Source: an uncultured Pelagibacteraceae bacterium (GTDB taxonomy: Bacteria; Pseudomonadota; Alphaproteobacteria; Pelagibacterales; Pelagibacteraceae). Taken from it: 64,000 bases of DNA. The notes beneath the pieces are model-generated. The model worked only from the letters and a program-made list of their open reading frames with translations, had not been told where the DNA came from and did no database searches. A program made the position numbers and the translations under genes. How positions within the stretch are numbered: position 1 is the first letter of the stretch; each line of letters opens with the position of its first letter. The DNA is taken from NCBI GenBank assembly GCA_902555435.1, contig CACDRL010000004.1:1-64000 (forward strand), in the 5' to 3' direction. Below are positions 50,333-60,451 of this stretch, piece by piece.

Positions 50333-52117
50333 ATGACAAAAATGACAACAGAAGAAGCTTTTGTAAAAGTTTTACAAATGCATGGAATTGAGCACGCTTT
50401 TGGAATTATTGGTTCAGCGTTTATGCCAATTTCAGATATTTTCCCTGATGCAGGAATTACATTTTGGGATGTTGCTCATGAAACAAATGGTGGTTTAATT
50501 GCTGATGGTTACACTAGAGCTACTGGTAAAATGTCCATGGTCATTGCACAAAATGGACCAGGAATAACAGGACTAGTAACTCCTATTAAAACTGCATATT
50601 GGAACCATACTCCTCTATTGTTGGTAACACCACAAGCTGCAAACAAAACTATGGGCCAAGGTGGTTTTCAAGAAGTTGAACAAATGAACCTTTTTAAAGA
50701 TATGGTTTGTTATCAAGAAGAAGTTAGAGATCCATCAAGAATGGCAGAAGTTCTTAATCGAGTAATTGAAAAAGCTATAAGAGGTTCAGCTCCTGCACAA
50801 ATAAATGTTCCTAGAGATTATTGGTGCCAGGTTATTGATATTGATTTACCACCAATTGTAAGATTAGAAAGACAAGGTGGAGGTAACGATGCTGTTTCTA
50901 AAGCTGCTGATTTATTATCTAATGCAAAATTTCCAGTAATACTTTCAGGTGCTGGTGTTGTTATTGGTGGAGCTATTGATGCTACTAAAAATCTTGCTGA
51001 AAAATTAGACGCACCAGTATGTTCTGGTTATCAACATAACGATAGTTTTCCAGGAAGTCACCCACTAGCAGTAGGACCTTTAGGTTATAATGGTTCTAAA
51101 GCTGCAATGGAATTAATTTCAAAAGCAGATGTTGTTTTAGCACTAGGTACAAGACTAAATCCATTTTCAACTCTACCAGGATATGGAATTGATTATTGGC
51201 CGAAGAATGCAAACATTATTCAGGTAGATATTAATCCTGATAGAATTGGTTTGACTAAAAAAGTAACTGTTGGAATAAGTGGTGATGCAAAACTAGTTGC
51301 TGAGCAAATTTTAGCAAAACTATCTTCAAACGCAGGAGATACCGATAGACAAGCTAGAAAAGATTTAATTCATCAAACAAAATCAGCGTGGTTACAAAAA
51401 CTTTCAAGTTTAGATCACGAAGATGATGATGAAGGAACAGTTTGGAATAAAGAAGCTAGACAAAGAGATGCGGATAGAATGTCACCAAGACAAGCTTGGA
51501 GAGCAATTCAATCTGGTATGCCTGATGATGTAATTATTTCAAGTGATATTGGAAATAACTGTGCAATAGGAAATGCTTATCCTACTTTTGAAAAACCAAG
51601 AAAATATTTAGCTCCAGGTTTATTTGGACCTTGTGGTTACGGATTTCCATCTATACTAGGTGCTAAAATTGGTTGTCCTGATACTCCAGTGATTGGTTTT
51701 GCTGGTGACGGAGCTTTTGGTATCAGCATGAATGAAATGAGTTCATGTGCTAGGGAGGAATGGCCTGCAATTACTATGGTAATTTTTAGAAACTATCAAT
51801 GGGGAGCAGAGAAAAGAAATACTACTCTATGGTTTGATAATAATTTTGTTGGAACTGAGCTAGACCCTGAATTAAGTTATGCCAAAGTTGCTGATGCATG
51901 TGGCTTAAAAGGTGTAACTGTTAGAACAATGGAAGAAACAACAAATGCAATCAAGCAATCTTGTGAAGATCAAAAGAAAGGAATTACAACATTTATAGAA
52001 GTAATTCTAAACCAAGAGCTTGGAGAACCATTTAGAAGAGATGCGATGAAGAAACCGGTAAGAGTTGCTGGTATCAACAAAGCAGATATGAAGAAACAAC
52101 CTTCATTAAACTCTTAA
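50333..52117 (+). CDS. xsc: Sulfoacetaldehyde acetyltransferase (TPP-dependent)
   Basis: MTTEEAFVKVLQMHGIEHAFGIIGSAFMPISDIFP, TPP motif GFAGDGAFGISMNEM...; Xsc sequence. Confidence 0.94.
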   Translation: MTKMTTEEAFVKVLQMHGIEHAFGIIGSAFMPISDIFPDAGITFWDVAHETNGGLIADGYTRATGKMSMVIAQNGPGITGLVTPIKTAYWNHTPLLLVTPQAANKTMGQGGFQEVEQMNLFKDMVCYQEEVRDPSRMAEVLNRVIEKAIRGSAPAQINVPRDYWCQVIDIDLPPIVRLERQGGGNDAVSKAADLLSNAKFPVILSGAGVVIGGAIDATKNLAEKLDAPVCSGYQHNDSFPGSHPLAVGPLGYNGSKAAMELISKADVVLALGTRLNPFSTLPGYGIDYWPKNANIIQVDINPDRIGLTKKVTVGISGDAKLVAEQILAKLSSNAGDTDRQARKDLIHQTKSAWLQKLSSLDHEDDDEGTVWNKEARQRDADRMSPRQAWRAIQSGMPDDVIISSDIGNNCAIGNAYPTFEKPRKYLAPGLFGPCGYGFPSILGAKIGCPDTPVIGFAGDGAFGISMNEMSSCAREEWPAITMVIFRNYQWGAEKRNTTLWFDNNFVGTELDPELSYAKVADACGLKGVTVRTMEETTNAIKQSCEDQKKGITTFIEVILNQELGEPFRRDAMKKPVRVAGINKADMKKQPSLNS

Positions 52118-52156
52118 AATCTTTTAAAAATTTATCAATTATCGTAAAGTCACTTC

Positions 52157-53461
52157 ATGGAAGTGACTAACGATAATAACTGTAGTTGGATTAATGACCT
52201 TAATCCAAGAACAAACATTAATTCCCTTTTAACAAACGATGAGTGTGATTGGTTAATAATAGGAGCTGGTTATACAGGTCTGTCTGCTGCAAGAAAATTA
52301 GCTCAAATAAATTCAAATTTAAAAATTATACTAGCAGATGCTCAACTAGCAGGTGAGGGCGCTAGTGGTAGAAATTCAGGTTATTTGGTTGATACAACTT
52401 TGAATGATGGTTTTACATCAAATAAAGAATTGGAAAATTATAAAAAGAAAGCTGATATTTATTCATTAGGAATAGATGTAGTAAAAAAATTTATTAAAGA
52501 ACACCAAGTAGATTGTGATTGGAATGAAAGTGGAAAATATTTTGCTTCCTCAAAAATTGAAGATAAAAAAATTTTAGAAAATTTTTCTAACACATTATCC
52601 AAACTAGGATTTGAACATAGTATATTAGGAAATAAGGAGTTATCTGAAAGATTAGGTACTTATTTTTATAATATTGGACTTTATACAAAGGGTGGTATTT
52701 TACTACATCCAGGAAAATTAGTTAGGGCAATGGTTGATGCTCTACCTTCCAATGTTTATTTGTATGAAAATTCTTGTTTATTAAATTGGTCTAAAAATAA
52801 AGATTTTATTTATTGTAATTTCAAAAACGGAACAATTAAAACAAAAAACATTATTTTTGCTACGAATGGTTTTATGAAATCATTAGGTATAAAATCAAAT
52901 TATAATTTTCCTATTACTTTAACTGCCAGCATGACAAGAAGATTATCCGATGAAGAATTTAAATCTATCGGAGAACCAAAAGAGTGGGGAGTACTACCTG
53001 TAAGGCCAATGGGCGCCACAATTAGAATGACAAAAGATAGAAGAATTTTAATAAGAAATACAGCCGAAGTTCACAGTCCATTTAATATGTCTAAAAAAAT
53101 TCTTGAAAAAAGATCTATAAGTCAGAAAATTGGAATACAAAAAAGATTTCCTCAATTACCCAATGATATAATTAAATCATCCTGGTCTGGAATTGTATCA
53201 AGAACAAGGAATAGCTCTCAAATATTTGAAAAAATTGATAGTAATATTTTTGCTGTAGGTTGTTATAACGGATCAGGTATTGGCGTAGGAACTTTATTTG
53301 GTGAACAAATTGCACTTAAAGCAATTAATGAAAATACAAGTGAAATAAAAACAATTGAAGCAAGAAACAAACCTACTTGGTTACCACCTCAACCTTTTTT
53401 AAATTTAGGGATTAAAACAAGATTAATTTATGAACGTTTAAGAGCTAGATCTGAAATTTAA
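52157..53461 (+). CDS. FAD-dependent oxidoreductase (DAO family), candidate amine/taurine dehydrogenase
   Basis: WLIIGAGYTGLSAARKLA, GEGASGRNSGYLVD; 39 nt downstream of xsc, same strand. Confidence 0.8.
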   Translation: MEVTNDNNCSWINDLNPRTNINSLLTNDECDWLIIGAGYTGLSAARKLAQINSNLKIILADAQLAGEGASGRNSGYLVDTTLNDGFTSNKELENYKKKADIYSLGIDVVKKFIKEHQVDCDWNESGKYFASSKIEDKKILENFSNTLSKLGFEHSILGNKELSERLGTYFYNIGLYTKGGILLHPGKLVRAMVDALPSNVYLYENSCLLNWSKNKDFIYCNFKNGTIKTKNIIFATNGFMKSLGIKSNYNFPITLTASMTRRLSDEEFKSIGEPKEWGVLPVRPMGATIRMTKDRRILIRNTAEVHSPFNMSKKILEKRSISQKIGIQKRFPQLPNDIIKSSWSGIVSRTRNSSQIFEKIDSNIFAVGCYNGSGIGVGTLFGEQIALKAINENTSEIKTIEARNKPTWLPPQPFLNLGIKTRLIYERLRARSEI

Positions 53462-54234
53462 ACAATATTTGCCTTTACAGATCCAAGTTTTTCAATTTTA
53501 GCAGAATGTATTCCTTTTTTAACTATTGGAACAACTCCAACCGTAGATCCTGTGAAAACATAAAAATCTTTGTCTAAATTAATTTTATCTTTTTTAACTT
53601 TATTTAAAATAAATCTTAAAGAATTTATTGGATTTATATAAACAGCATTAGTATTTCCATCTACACTTTGCTTAGCTTTTTTATTTGCAATATTTGTTTT
53701 TAAATTACCTATGTTAATTTTTTTAAATTTTTTCTTTTGACCTATTAAAAATTTAATATTACCCCCAAAGTCACTGCTTAAATCTCCAAAAGAAGTAATA
53801 CCTTTTCTTTTTTGTCTATATCCAACTACTTCGATACAAGGTGCCATGTGCGAAATATATTTAGATACATTTTTGTTGGATATTTTGCCTTTAGAGGAGA
53901 AAAAATTTTTTTTGATTAAATAACAAACTTCAACCTCAATACCTAAAGTATATTTGTTTATTTTTACTTTCTTACCGCTTTTTATTAAGTTTTTTTTAAA
54001 AACAGATGCAATAAAAGGTTCTTTTTCTTTTAGTTTTTTCATTAATGGAATACCTGTTCCACCAGCTTTAAAACCTATTATGGGATCTTTAATTTTGCTT
54101 TCACACAATTTTCTAAATTTGTCTGCTTCAGTAAGTTTTTTTGTAAATTTACTAGGTATTGGAGAAATGATTTTGTTTTTTAGAAAAGCATTTACTAATT
54201 TATCTGAAAATTTTTCTTTAAGTGTTCTTGTCAT
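53458..54234 (-). CDS. 2-keto-4-pentenoate hydratase/decarboxylase-like protein
   Basis: IIGFKAGGTG, LGIEVEVCYLI, APCIEVVGYR, FTGSTVGVVPI. Confidence 0.75.
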   Translation of the reverse strand: MTRTLKEKFSDKLVNAFLKNKIISPIPSKFTKKLTEADKFRKLCESKIKDPIIGFKAGGTGIPLMKKLKEKEPFIASVFKKNLIKSGKKVKINKYTLGIEVEVCYLIKKNFFSSKGKISNKNVSKYISHMAPCIEVVGYRQKRKGITSFGDLSSDFGGNIKFLIGQKKKFKKINIGNLKTNIANKKAKQSVDGNTNAVYINPINSLRFILNKVKKDKINLDKDFYVFTGSTVGVVPIVKKGIHSAKIEKLGSVKANIV

Positions 54235-54247
54235 ATAAGTTTTAAAT

Positions 54248-55108
54248 TTATTTTTTTTTAGTTTGATTTATAACAAATATTCCTGAAGTTGTAATTATTA
54301 TTGCTCCTATAATAGTAAATAAATCTGGAACATCATCATAAAAGAAAAATCCAAAAATTATTGCCCAAAAAATTAAAGTATAATGGAAGGGTTGAATTAT
54401 GCTAGCTCTTGCGTTTTTGAGTGCTAATATTTGAAAGTATATACCTAATGAAAAAAATAAACCAATTGGCACAAAGAAATATAAAGAATTAAAATCAATA
54501 GGTTGCCAAAAATTAAATGCCATTATTGAAGTTATAATAATCCCAACTAAAGAAGAGTAGAACAAGGATACTTCAGGAGCATCATATTCAGTTATTTTTT
54601 TTGTTGCTACTTGATAAAGACCTAGAAAAAAAGCTGCTAACAAAGGGATAAAAGAATTTACACTAAATACATCAGATGCAGGTCTAATAATAATCAAAAC
54701 TCCAATAAAACCAATAAATATTGCTATCCAAGTTTTGATTGATACTCTCTCATTTAAAATAAATACAGATAAAGCAACTATAATTATTGGTGCAAGTGCA
54801 CCTATGCTATGCGCATTTGCTAAAGACAAATGTTTAAAAGATAAAACAAAAAATCCAGACTCTAAAATTGATAGCAGGCTTCTTGTTATTTGAAGTTTTA
54901 AATTATTAGATCTATAAAAATTAGTATTGTTAGCTCTTTTTGCCTCTATCATGCTTAGCAAAAGTACAAAAGTATATTTAATAAATAACAATTGAAATAT
55001 AGAATAGTGAATTACTGCAGTTTTTTGAACTGCATCAAGAATTGAAAATGAAAAATAAGCAATTATTGCAAAAATAATTCCTAGTGTTTCTTTTGATTTA
55101 AATTTCAT
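54248..55108 (-). CDS. DMT (EamA) family transporter
   Basis: Ten-TM EamA pattern. Confidence 0.88.
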   Translation of the reverse strand: MKFKSKETLGIIFAIIAYFSFSILDAVQKTAVIHYSIFQLLFIKYTFVLLLSMIEAKRANNTNFYRSNNLKLQITRSLLSILESGFFVLSFKHLSLANAHSIGALAPIIIVALSVFILNERVSIKTWIAIFIGFIGVLIIIRPASDVFSVNSFIPLLAAFFLGLYQVATKKITEYDAPEVSLFYSSLVGIIITSIMAFNFWQPIDFNSLYFFVPIGLFFSLGIYFQILALKNARASIIQPFHYTLIFWAIIFGFFFYDDVPDLFTIIGAIIITTSGIFVINQTKKK

Positions 55109-55160
55109 TTTTTTTTGTTTTAATTTTATTTCAAGTTGTTATTGATTAATTCAGACTGTC

Positions 55161-55760
55161 ATGGATTTTGTATTACTATATTTTGTTATAGCAAGTTTTT
55201 TAATAGTGATAGTGCCTGGCCCCACTGTTAGTCTTATAATTGCTAATTCTTTAAGATCTGGTGTAAAAGCAGGATTATTAAATGTTTTTGGTACCCAAAT
55301 TGGCGTTTTAATTTTGTTATTTTTATTAGCACTTGGATTTGAGATAATTTCTCCTTTTCTAGAAGTGATCATTAATTATGTAAGAATTCTAGGGTCAATT
55401 TATTTAATTTCACTTGGAGTAATTACAATTAAGTCAGATATTGATTTAAACAAAACTCAAGTAACTAAATTTGAAAAAAAATATTTTCTCCAAGGATTAA
55501 TAGTGATTTTAACTAATCCAAAAATATTTTTGTTCCTTGGTGCATTTATTCCTCAATTTATTAATATAAATGAACCTGTTAGCTATCAGATAATTTATTA
55601 TGGAATTATCTTTATAATTGTAGCTACAATATTTGATAGCTCATATGCATTTGTATTTGGCAAGTTTAGAGAATTGATAGCATCACAATATTTTAAAGTT
55701 TTAAATAAAATTGGTGGATTTATATTAATTCTTGTTGGTATTTGGATGTTTTTTTATTAA
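55161..55760 (+). CDS. LysE family translocator
   Basis: VPGPTVSLIIANSLRSGVKAGLLNVFGTQIG. Confidence 0.92.
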   Translation: MDFVLLYFVIASFLIVIVPGPTVSLIIANSLRSGVKAGLLNVFGTQIGVLILLFLLALGFEIISPFLEVIINYVRILGSIYLISLGVITIKSDIDLNKTQVTKFEKKYFLQGLIVILTNPKIFLFLGAFIPQFININEPVSYQIIYYGIIFIIVATIFDSSYAFVFGKFRELIASQYFKVLNKIGGFILILVGIWMFFY

Positions 55761-56560
55761 TTTTCCAAAACAGACATTGGATCCAATCTAGTTTGAAACC
55801 AATTAACTCTAAAATCAAGATGAGGTCCAGTTGATCTTCCTGTCGATCCGACTGTTCCAATAATATCTCCTTGATTAATTAAATCTCCCACAGAAACTAA
55901 AATATTTTCTAAATGTGAATATATTGTTGAGATGCCATGACCGTGATCCATAATTACTGTACCGCCTGTGTAATATAAATCATCTTCAGCCATTGTAACT
56001 TTTCCTGAGGCAGATGATTTAATCATAGTGCCTTGTTTTGCAGCTATATCAATTCCGTAATGTGGCCATCTAGGTTTACCGTTTAAAATTCTTTGACTAC
56101 CATAAACACCACTAATTATTCCTTCAACAGGCATTATAAATTTTTGCTTAAAAAATTGTAATTCAGAATTAATTGCTCTTGCTTCACCAATTGCATTATT
56201 TTCTTTTTTAATTCTTTTATAGACTGACTCGGGTGGGGTTACTTTGCTTTCTTCTAAGCCATCTATTCTTTGAATATTGTATTTTCTTTTTAAAACTTTT
56301 TTGGTTATTGTAGATTTTTTTCCATCAAAGATTTTTGTAAAAGTAAGATCATATTTTTGATCTCTATCAATACCAAAAACAAAAAAACCATCCTGTGATA
56401 CTCTTACCTCTTTTTTTCCAACGATTATCTTGGCGCCAGGATTTGTCTTTGCTAAAATAAAATGACCTTGTAAGAATTTACCTTGAAATTCTATTGCGTT
56501 TGCAGTTGAAAAAAAAAAGAAAAATATTAGAAAAAATCTATTTATTACTGAGCTGTCCAT
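55757..56560 (-). CDS. M23 family metallopeptidase
   Basis: HYGIDIAAKQGTMIKS, VIMDHGHGISTIYSHLE, GPHLDFRVNW; start likely at MDSSVINRFFLIFFFFFSTANA. Confidence 0.9.
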   Translation of the reverse strand: MDSSVINRFFLIFFFFFSTANAIEFQGKFLQGHFILAKTNPGAKIIVGKKEVRVSQDGFFVFGIDRDQKYDLTFTKIFDGKKSTITKKVLKRKYNIQRIDGLEESKVTPPESVYKRIKKENNAIGEARAINSELQFFKQKFIMPVEGIISGVYGSQRILNGKPRWPHYGIDIAAKQGTMIKSSASGKVTMAEDDLYYTGGTVIMDHGHGISTIYSHLENILVSVGDLINQGDIIGTVGSTGRSTGPHLDFRVNWFQTRLDPMSVLEN

Positions 56561-57303
56561 CCACCGTCTATTATAATTGATGTTCCGGTTATCATTGAGG
56601 AAGCAGGTGAGGCTAAGAAACAAACTGTTGTTGCTACATCACTTTCAGTTGCTGCTTTTCCCATTGGAATGTTTCCAAGTGCCAGTTTTTTAAATTTTTT
56701 ATTTTTAAAGAAATTTTTAACCATTGGAGTTTCAACAAACGTAGGAGCAACGGTATTAACTCTTATATTTCTTTTAGCTAACTCTACACCCATACCCTTT
56801 GTTAAACCTTCAATTCCAAATTTGGTCATATTATAAACATTTCTACCACCCATACCGACATGACCTAATTGGGAAGACATATTAATAATAGAGCCAGGTC
56901 TTTTTTTATTTTTTAGCATTTTTTTTACAACTAATTGGGCAACATTAAATGCAGCTTTAAGATTTAAATCTACTAAGTAGTTCATGCTTGTTTGTTTGAT
57001 TTTTTCAAAGGGTTCAGGGATATTGGTTCCAGCATTATTTACTAAGACATCAATAATTTTGATTTTTTCTAATTTTGTTTTTAGTTCTTCATAATTCATT
57101 ACATCACAAGGAACTTTAATCACTTTACCTTTAATTTTTTTTATGTCTTTTTCTAGTTTATTTAAATCAGAGGGTGTTCTGCTTAATGCTATTACAATCG
57201 CACCAGCTTCTGCCAGTGCAATAGAACAAGCTCTTCCAAGCCCTTTGCCAGCACCGGTAACTAGCGTGTACTTATTTTTAAGATTAATTTTTTGAAGATA
57301 CAT
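56545..57303 (-). CDS. SDR family oxidoreductase
   Basis: TGAGKGLG, NNAGTN, YNMTK, C-terminal GTSIIIDGGWTAQ. Confidence 0.93.
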   Translation of the reverse strand: MYLQKINLKNKYTLVTGAGKGLGRACSIALAEAGAIVIALSRTPSDLNKLEKDIKKIKGKVIKVPCDVMNYEELKTKLEKIKIIDVLVNNAGTNIPEPFEKIKQTSMNYLVDLNLKAAFNVAQLVVKKMLKNKKRPGSIINMSSQLGHVGMGGRNVYNMTKFGIEGLTKGMGVELAKRNIRVNTVAPTFVETPMVKNFFKNKKFKKLALGNIPMGKAATESDVATTVCFLASPASSMITGTSIIIDGGWTAQ

Positions 57304-57896
57304 TAAAAGAATATTATTTTAATATCTGTATAAATCAACTCAACAGCTACTATTAATATTGCTAATAATCCAACCCATGCAATCCATTTGTATTTTTTTA
57401 TCCATCCAGAAATTAATGTTGCGGCAGTTGCCATTAAAACAATCGATAGAACTAATCCAAATACAAGTAATCCATAATGATCTCCTGCAGCACCAGCCAC
57501 ACCCAAAACATTATCTAAACTCATTGTAAAATCAGCAAGTAACACAGTCCAAATTGCTTTTAAAAAACTTGAGTTATCTACTTTTATGTCTTCTTCTGTG
57601 TCAGATCCTTTTATTACATCAACATAAAGTTTGTAAACAATATAAAGAAGTAAAATTCCTCCAATAAGTCTTAGCCCAGTAATTTGTAAGAGATATGCAG
57701 TTAGCAAGGTTAATATTATTCTTAAAACTACTGCACCACCAATTCCCCAAAATATAACTTTCTTCCTTTGTTCAACAGGAAATTTGGAAGCTACCATTCC
57801 AATTATAATGGCATTGTCACCAGCTAGAACTAAATCTATAAAAATAATTTGAGTTAAAATAGCAATCTGTTCTGGTGTAAAATATTCTGCAAACAT
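57303..57896 (-). CDS. TerC/YjbE family membrane protein
   Basis: DLVLAGDNAIIIG and DFTMSLDNVLGVAGAA. Confidence 0.92.
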   Translation of the reverse strand: MFAEYFTPEQIAILTQIIFIDLVLAGDNAIIIGMVASKFPVEQRKKVIFWGIGGAVVLRIILTLLTAYLLQITGLRLIGGILLLYIVYKLYVDVIKGSDTEEDIKVDNSSFLKAIWTVLLADFTMSLDNVLGVAGAAGDHYGLLVFGLVLSIVLMATAATLISGWIKKYKWIAWVGLLAILIVAVELIYTDIKIIFF

Positions 57897-59506
57897 TAAT
57901 GCTCTAGTATCATGTCAGCACCTTTTTCTGCAATCATTATTGTAGGTGCATTAGTGTTTCCAGAGGTTATATTGGGCATTATAGAGGCATCTATTACCCT
58001 AAGATTATCAATACCTCTTACTTTTAGTTTTTCATCAACAACTGACATTTCATCCTGACCCATTTTACACGTTCCAACCGGGTGAAATATTGTCTGAGTA
58101 AAATTTGAACCTTCTTTTACTAATTCCTCATCATCAGTTATATGAACACCTGGTCTATATTCTTCTGGTTCATATTTTTTAAAAGTCTCTGTCTCTAGCA
58201 TAATTTTACGAATTATTTTTAAACCAGTTGCTGCAACTTTTCTGTCCTCGTCAGTTGATAAATAATTCATTTTAATTTTTGGATAAACTCTACTGTCAGA
58301 GCTAACTATATTTATTTCACCTCGGCTTGTGGGTCTAATATTTGCGACAGTAGGAGTTATTCCTTCAAAATCATGCATAGGGGTTACTCCTAATATATCA
58401 GTACTTACTGGTGAAACGTGAAACTGTAAATTTGGAGTTGCTCTAGATGGATCGCTTTTAACAAAACCACAAACCTGACTTGCACCCATAGTAACAGGCC
58501 CACTTTGGTTAAAAATATACTCAAGTCCCATCATAAACCTACCAAATAAACTTTCGACTTTTCTATTTAAAGATTTTAAATTTTTTACTTTGTAAACTGG
58601 CCTAAACATTAAATGATCCTGCAAATTCATCCCTACACCATTAGACTCATGCACTATATTAATACCAAGTTTTTTTAGTTTTTCTTTATTTCCTATGCCT
58701 GATACTTGAAGAATATGGGGCGAACCAATAGCACCAGCAGATAAAATTATTTCTTTATTAGCTTTTACTTCAACAAGCTTATCACCTTTATAATAACTAG
58801 CGCCAATAGCTTTCTTTCCTTCAAAATTTATTTTTTGTACGTGAGCTTTTACAACAATCTTTAGATTTGACCTCTTTTTTACTGGATTTAAATATCCTTT
58901 TGCAGCACTACATCTTAACTTTAAACCAGTTTTATTAAAACTTGTTGTAAATTGAAAAAAACCTACACCAGTATTATCTCCAGTATTAAAATCATTTGTT
59001 TTTGGTATTCCATATTCTTCAGCAGCATTTTGAAATTCATCAAGTAGCTTTAAATTAATTTTTTTATTTGCTACTGTAATTGGACCACTGTCATTATGAA
59101 ACTCACCTTTACCTAATTCATTATTTTCTGATTTTAAAAAATAGGGCAGAACATCATTCCAACCCCAGCCTGTATTACCTAACTGGCGCCAAATATTATA
59201 ATCCTCACTTTGTCCTCTTATCCACAAAAGGCCATTGATAGAGGAACTTCCTCCAAGAGTTTTACCTCTTGGATATCTAATCGATCTATTATTCATTTTT
59301 TCATCAGGTTCAGTTTTAAAACACCAATCTACTTTTGGATTATGCATCGTTTTAAAGTAACCAACTGGAATATGGATCCATGGATATGTATCCTTACCAC
59401 CAGCTTCAAGAAGCAAAACTTTATTTTTAGGATTTGCAGACAGTCTATTTGCCAGAACACAACCAGCTGATCCCCCACCAAGAATTATATAATCAAAGAT
59501 TTCCAT
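57896..59506 (-). CDS. GMC oxidoreductase (choline/alcohol dehydrogenase-like)
   Basis: ILGGGSAGCVLANRLS, GKTLGGSSSINGLLWIRG, C-terminal HPVGTCKMG. Confidence 0.93.
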   Translation of the reverse strand: MEIFDYIILGGGSAGCVLANRLSANPKNKVLLLEAGGKDTYPWIHIPVGYFKTMHNPKVDWCFKTEPDEKMNNRSIRYPRGKTLGGSSSINGLLWIRGQSEDYNIWRQLGNTGWGWNDVLPYFLKSENNELGKGEFHNDSGPITVANKKINLKLLDEFQNAAEEYGIPKTNDFNTGDNTGVGFFQFTTSFNKTGLKLRCSAAKGYLNPVKKRSNLKIVVKAHVQKINFEGKKAIGASYYKGDKLVEVKANKEIILSAGAIGSPHILQVSGIGNKEKLKKLGINIVHESNGVGMNLQDHLMFRPVYKVKNLKSLNRKVESLFGRFMMGLEYIFNQSGPVTMGASQVCGFVKSDPSRATPNLQFHVSPVSTDILGVTPMHDFEGITPTVANIRPTSRGEINIVSSDSRVYPKIKMNYLSTDEDRKVAATGLKIIRKIMLETETFKKYEPEEYRPGVHITDDEELVKEGSNFTQTIFHPVGTCKMGQDEMSVVDEKLKVRGIDNLRVIDASIMPNITSGNTNAPTIMIAEKGADMILEH

Positions 59507-59540
59507 TTCAATTTCTTATAAAGTAAAAAAATTAAATAAT

Positions 59541-60359
59541 CTATGAATTCAATAAATTTAAAAATTTTTTAAATTCTTGGTTGCTTATACTTACTGATTG
59601 TTTTTTTTGAGGGAATTTTCCACTTAATGCATCTTTTTTAAAAGCTTTTAATGCTTTTAATCTTTCAATATTTACTTGTTGTTTGAGTTTTAATAAATTT
59701 CCATATGCTTTTGCATGTCTAGGGGGAATTAGATTATCTCCACAAATATCTTCCATAAACAAATATATAACATCAGTTTTTTTACCTGAACCCATAGACA
59801 CAGTTATCATGCTTGTTCTATCTGAAATTTCTTTCATTACATTTTCTGGTATAACTTCACCTTCTACCGCGAAGGCTCCTGCATTTTCTAAATCTTTGAA
59901 TTTTTGGAAAAGTTCATGAGCTTCTTTTGGTGTTTTGCCGATAGCTCTTAAACCACCAAACCAAGATGATTTTCTTGGTACTAAACCAAGATGACCCATT
60001 ACAGGAATATCTTCATTAGATAACATTTCTATAACTTCAGTGTTTCTCGGAGTAAAAATTGCGTCAGCTCCATTTTCTAATGCTTTAAACGCACCTTTTA
60101 AAATTTCTTCTTTAGTAACAAATTCCTCCCAAAATAATGACGCTGTTAAGAATAAATTATTTGAACCTTTTCTAACTTCAATAATATTTTTTGCATTTGC
60201 AACAATCATATCAATACCAGCTTCTTCTGCTGCAAAGGCTTCATCAAATGTATTTGCTCTAACTTGAGTAAATTTTTTTTTTCCTTTCAAAGATTTAAGA
60301 TCAGCAACTGTGAGATTTCTTTGTGTAGGTTTGGCTGACCAAGTATAAATATTTTTCAT
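59541..60359 (-). CDS. Divergent ketopantoate hydroxymethyltransferase (PanB)-like protein
   Basis: IPVMGHLGLVPRKSSWFGGLRAIGKTPKEA, LENAGAFAVEGEVIPENV. Confidence 0.75.
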   Translation of the reverse strand: MKNIYTWSAKPTQRNLTVADLKSLKGKKKFTQVRANTFDEAFAAEEAGIDMIVANAKNIIEVRKGSNNLFLTASLFWEEFVTKEEILKGAFKALENGADAIFTPRNTEVIEMLSNEDIPVMGHLGLVPRKSSWFGGLRAIGKTPKEAHELFQKFKDLENAGAFAVEGEVIPENVMKEISDRTSMITVSMGSGKKTDVIYLFMEDICGDNLIPPRHAKAYGNLLKLKQQVNIERLKALKAFKKDALSGKFPQKKQSVSISNQEFKKFLNLLNS

Positions 60360-60451
60360 TTTGAATTATTAGAAAAAAATAAATATAGACTTTATATATA
60401 TTTATTAAACTTAAAATTTGACAATAAAACAAATATTCAATATGTTTTATT

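Noticed and set aside
53954-54238. 94-aa plus-strand ORF opposite the hydratase-like gene
   Set aside because: Shadow ORF opposite a motif-supported CDS
59210-60267. Plus-strand ORFs opposite the GMC oxidoreductase and PanB-like genes
   Set aside because: Shadow ORFs; low-complexity translation and no motif
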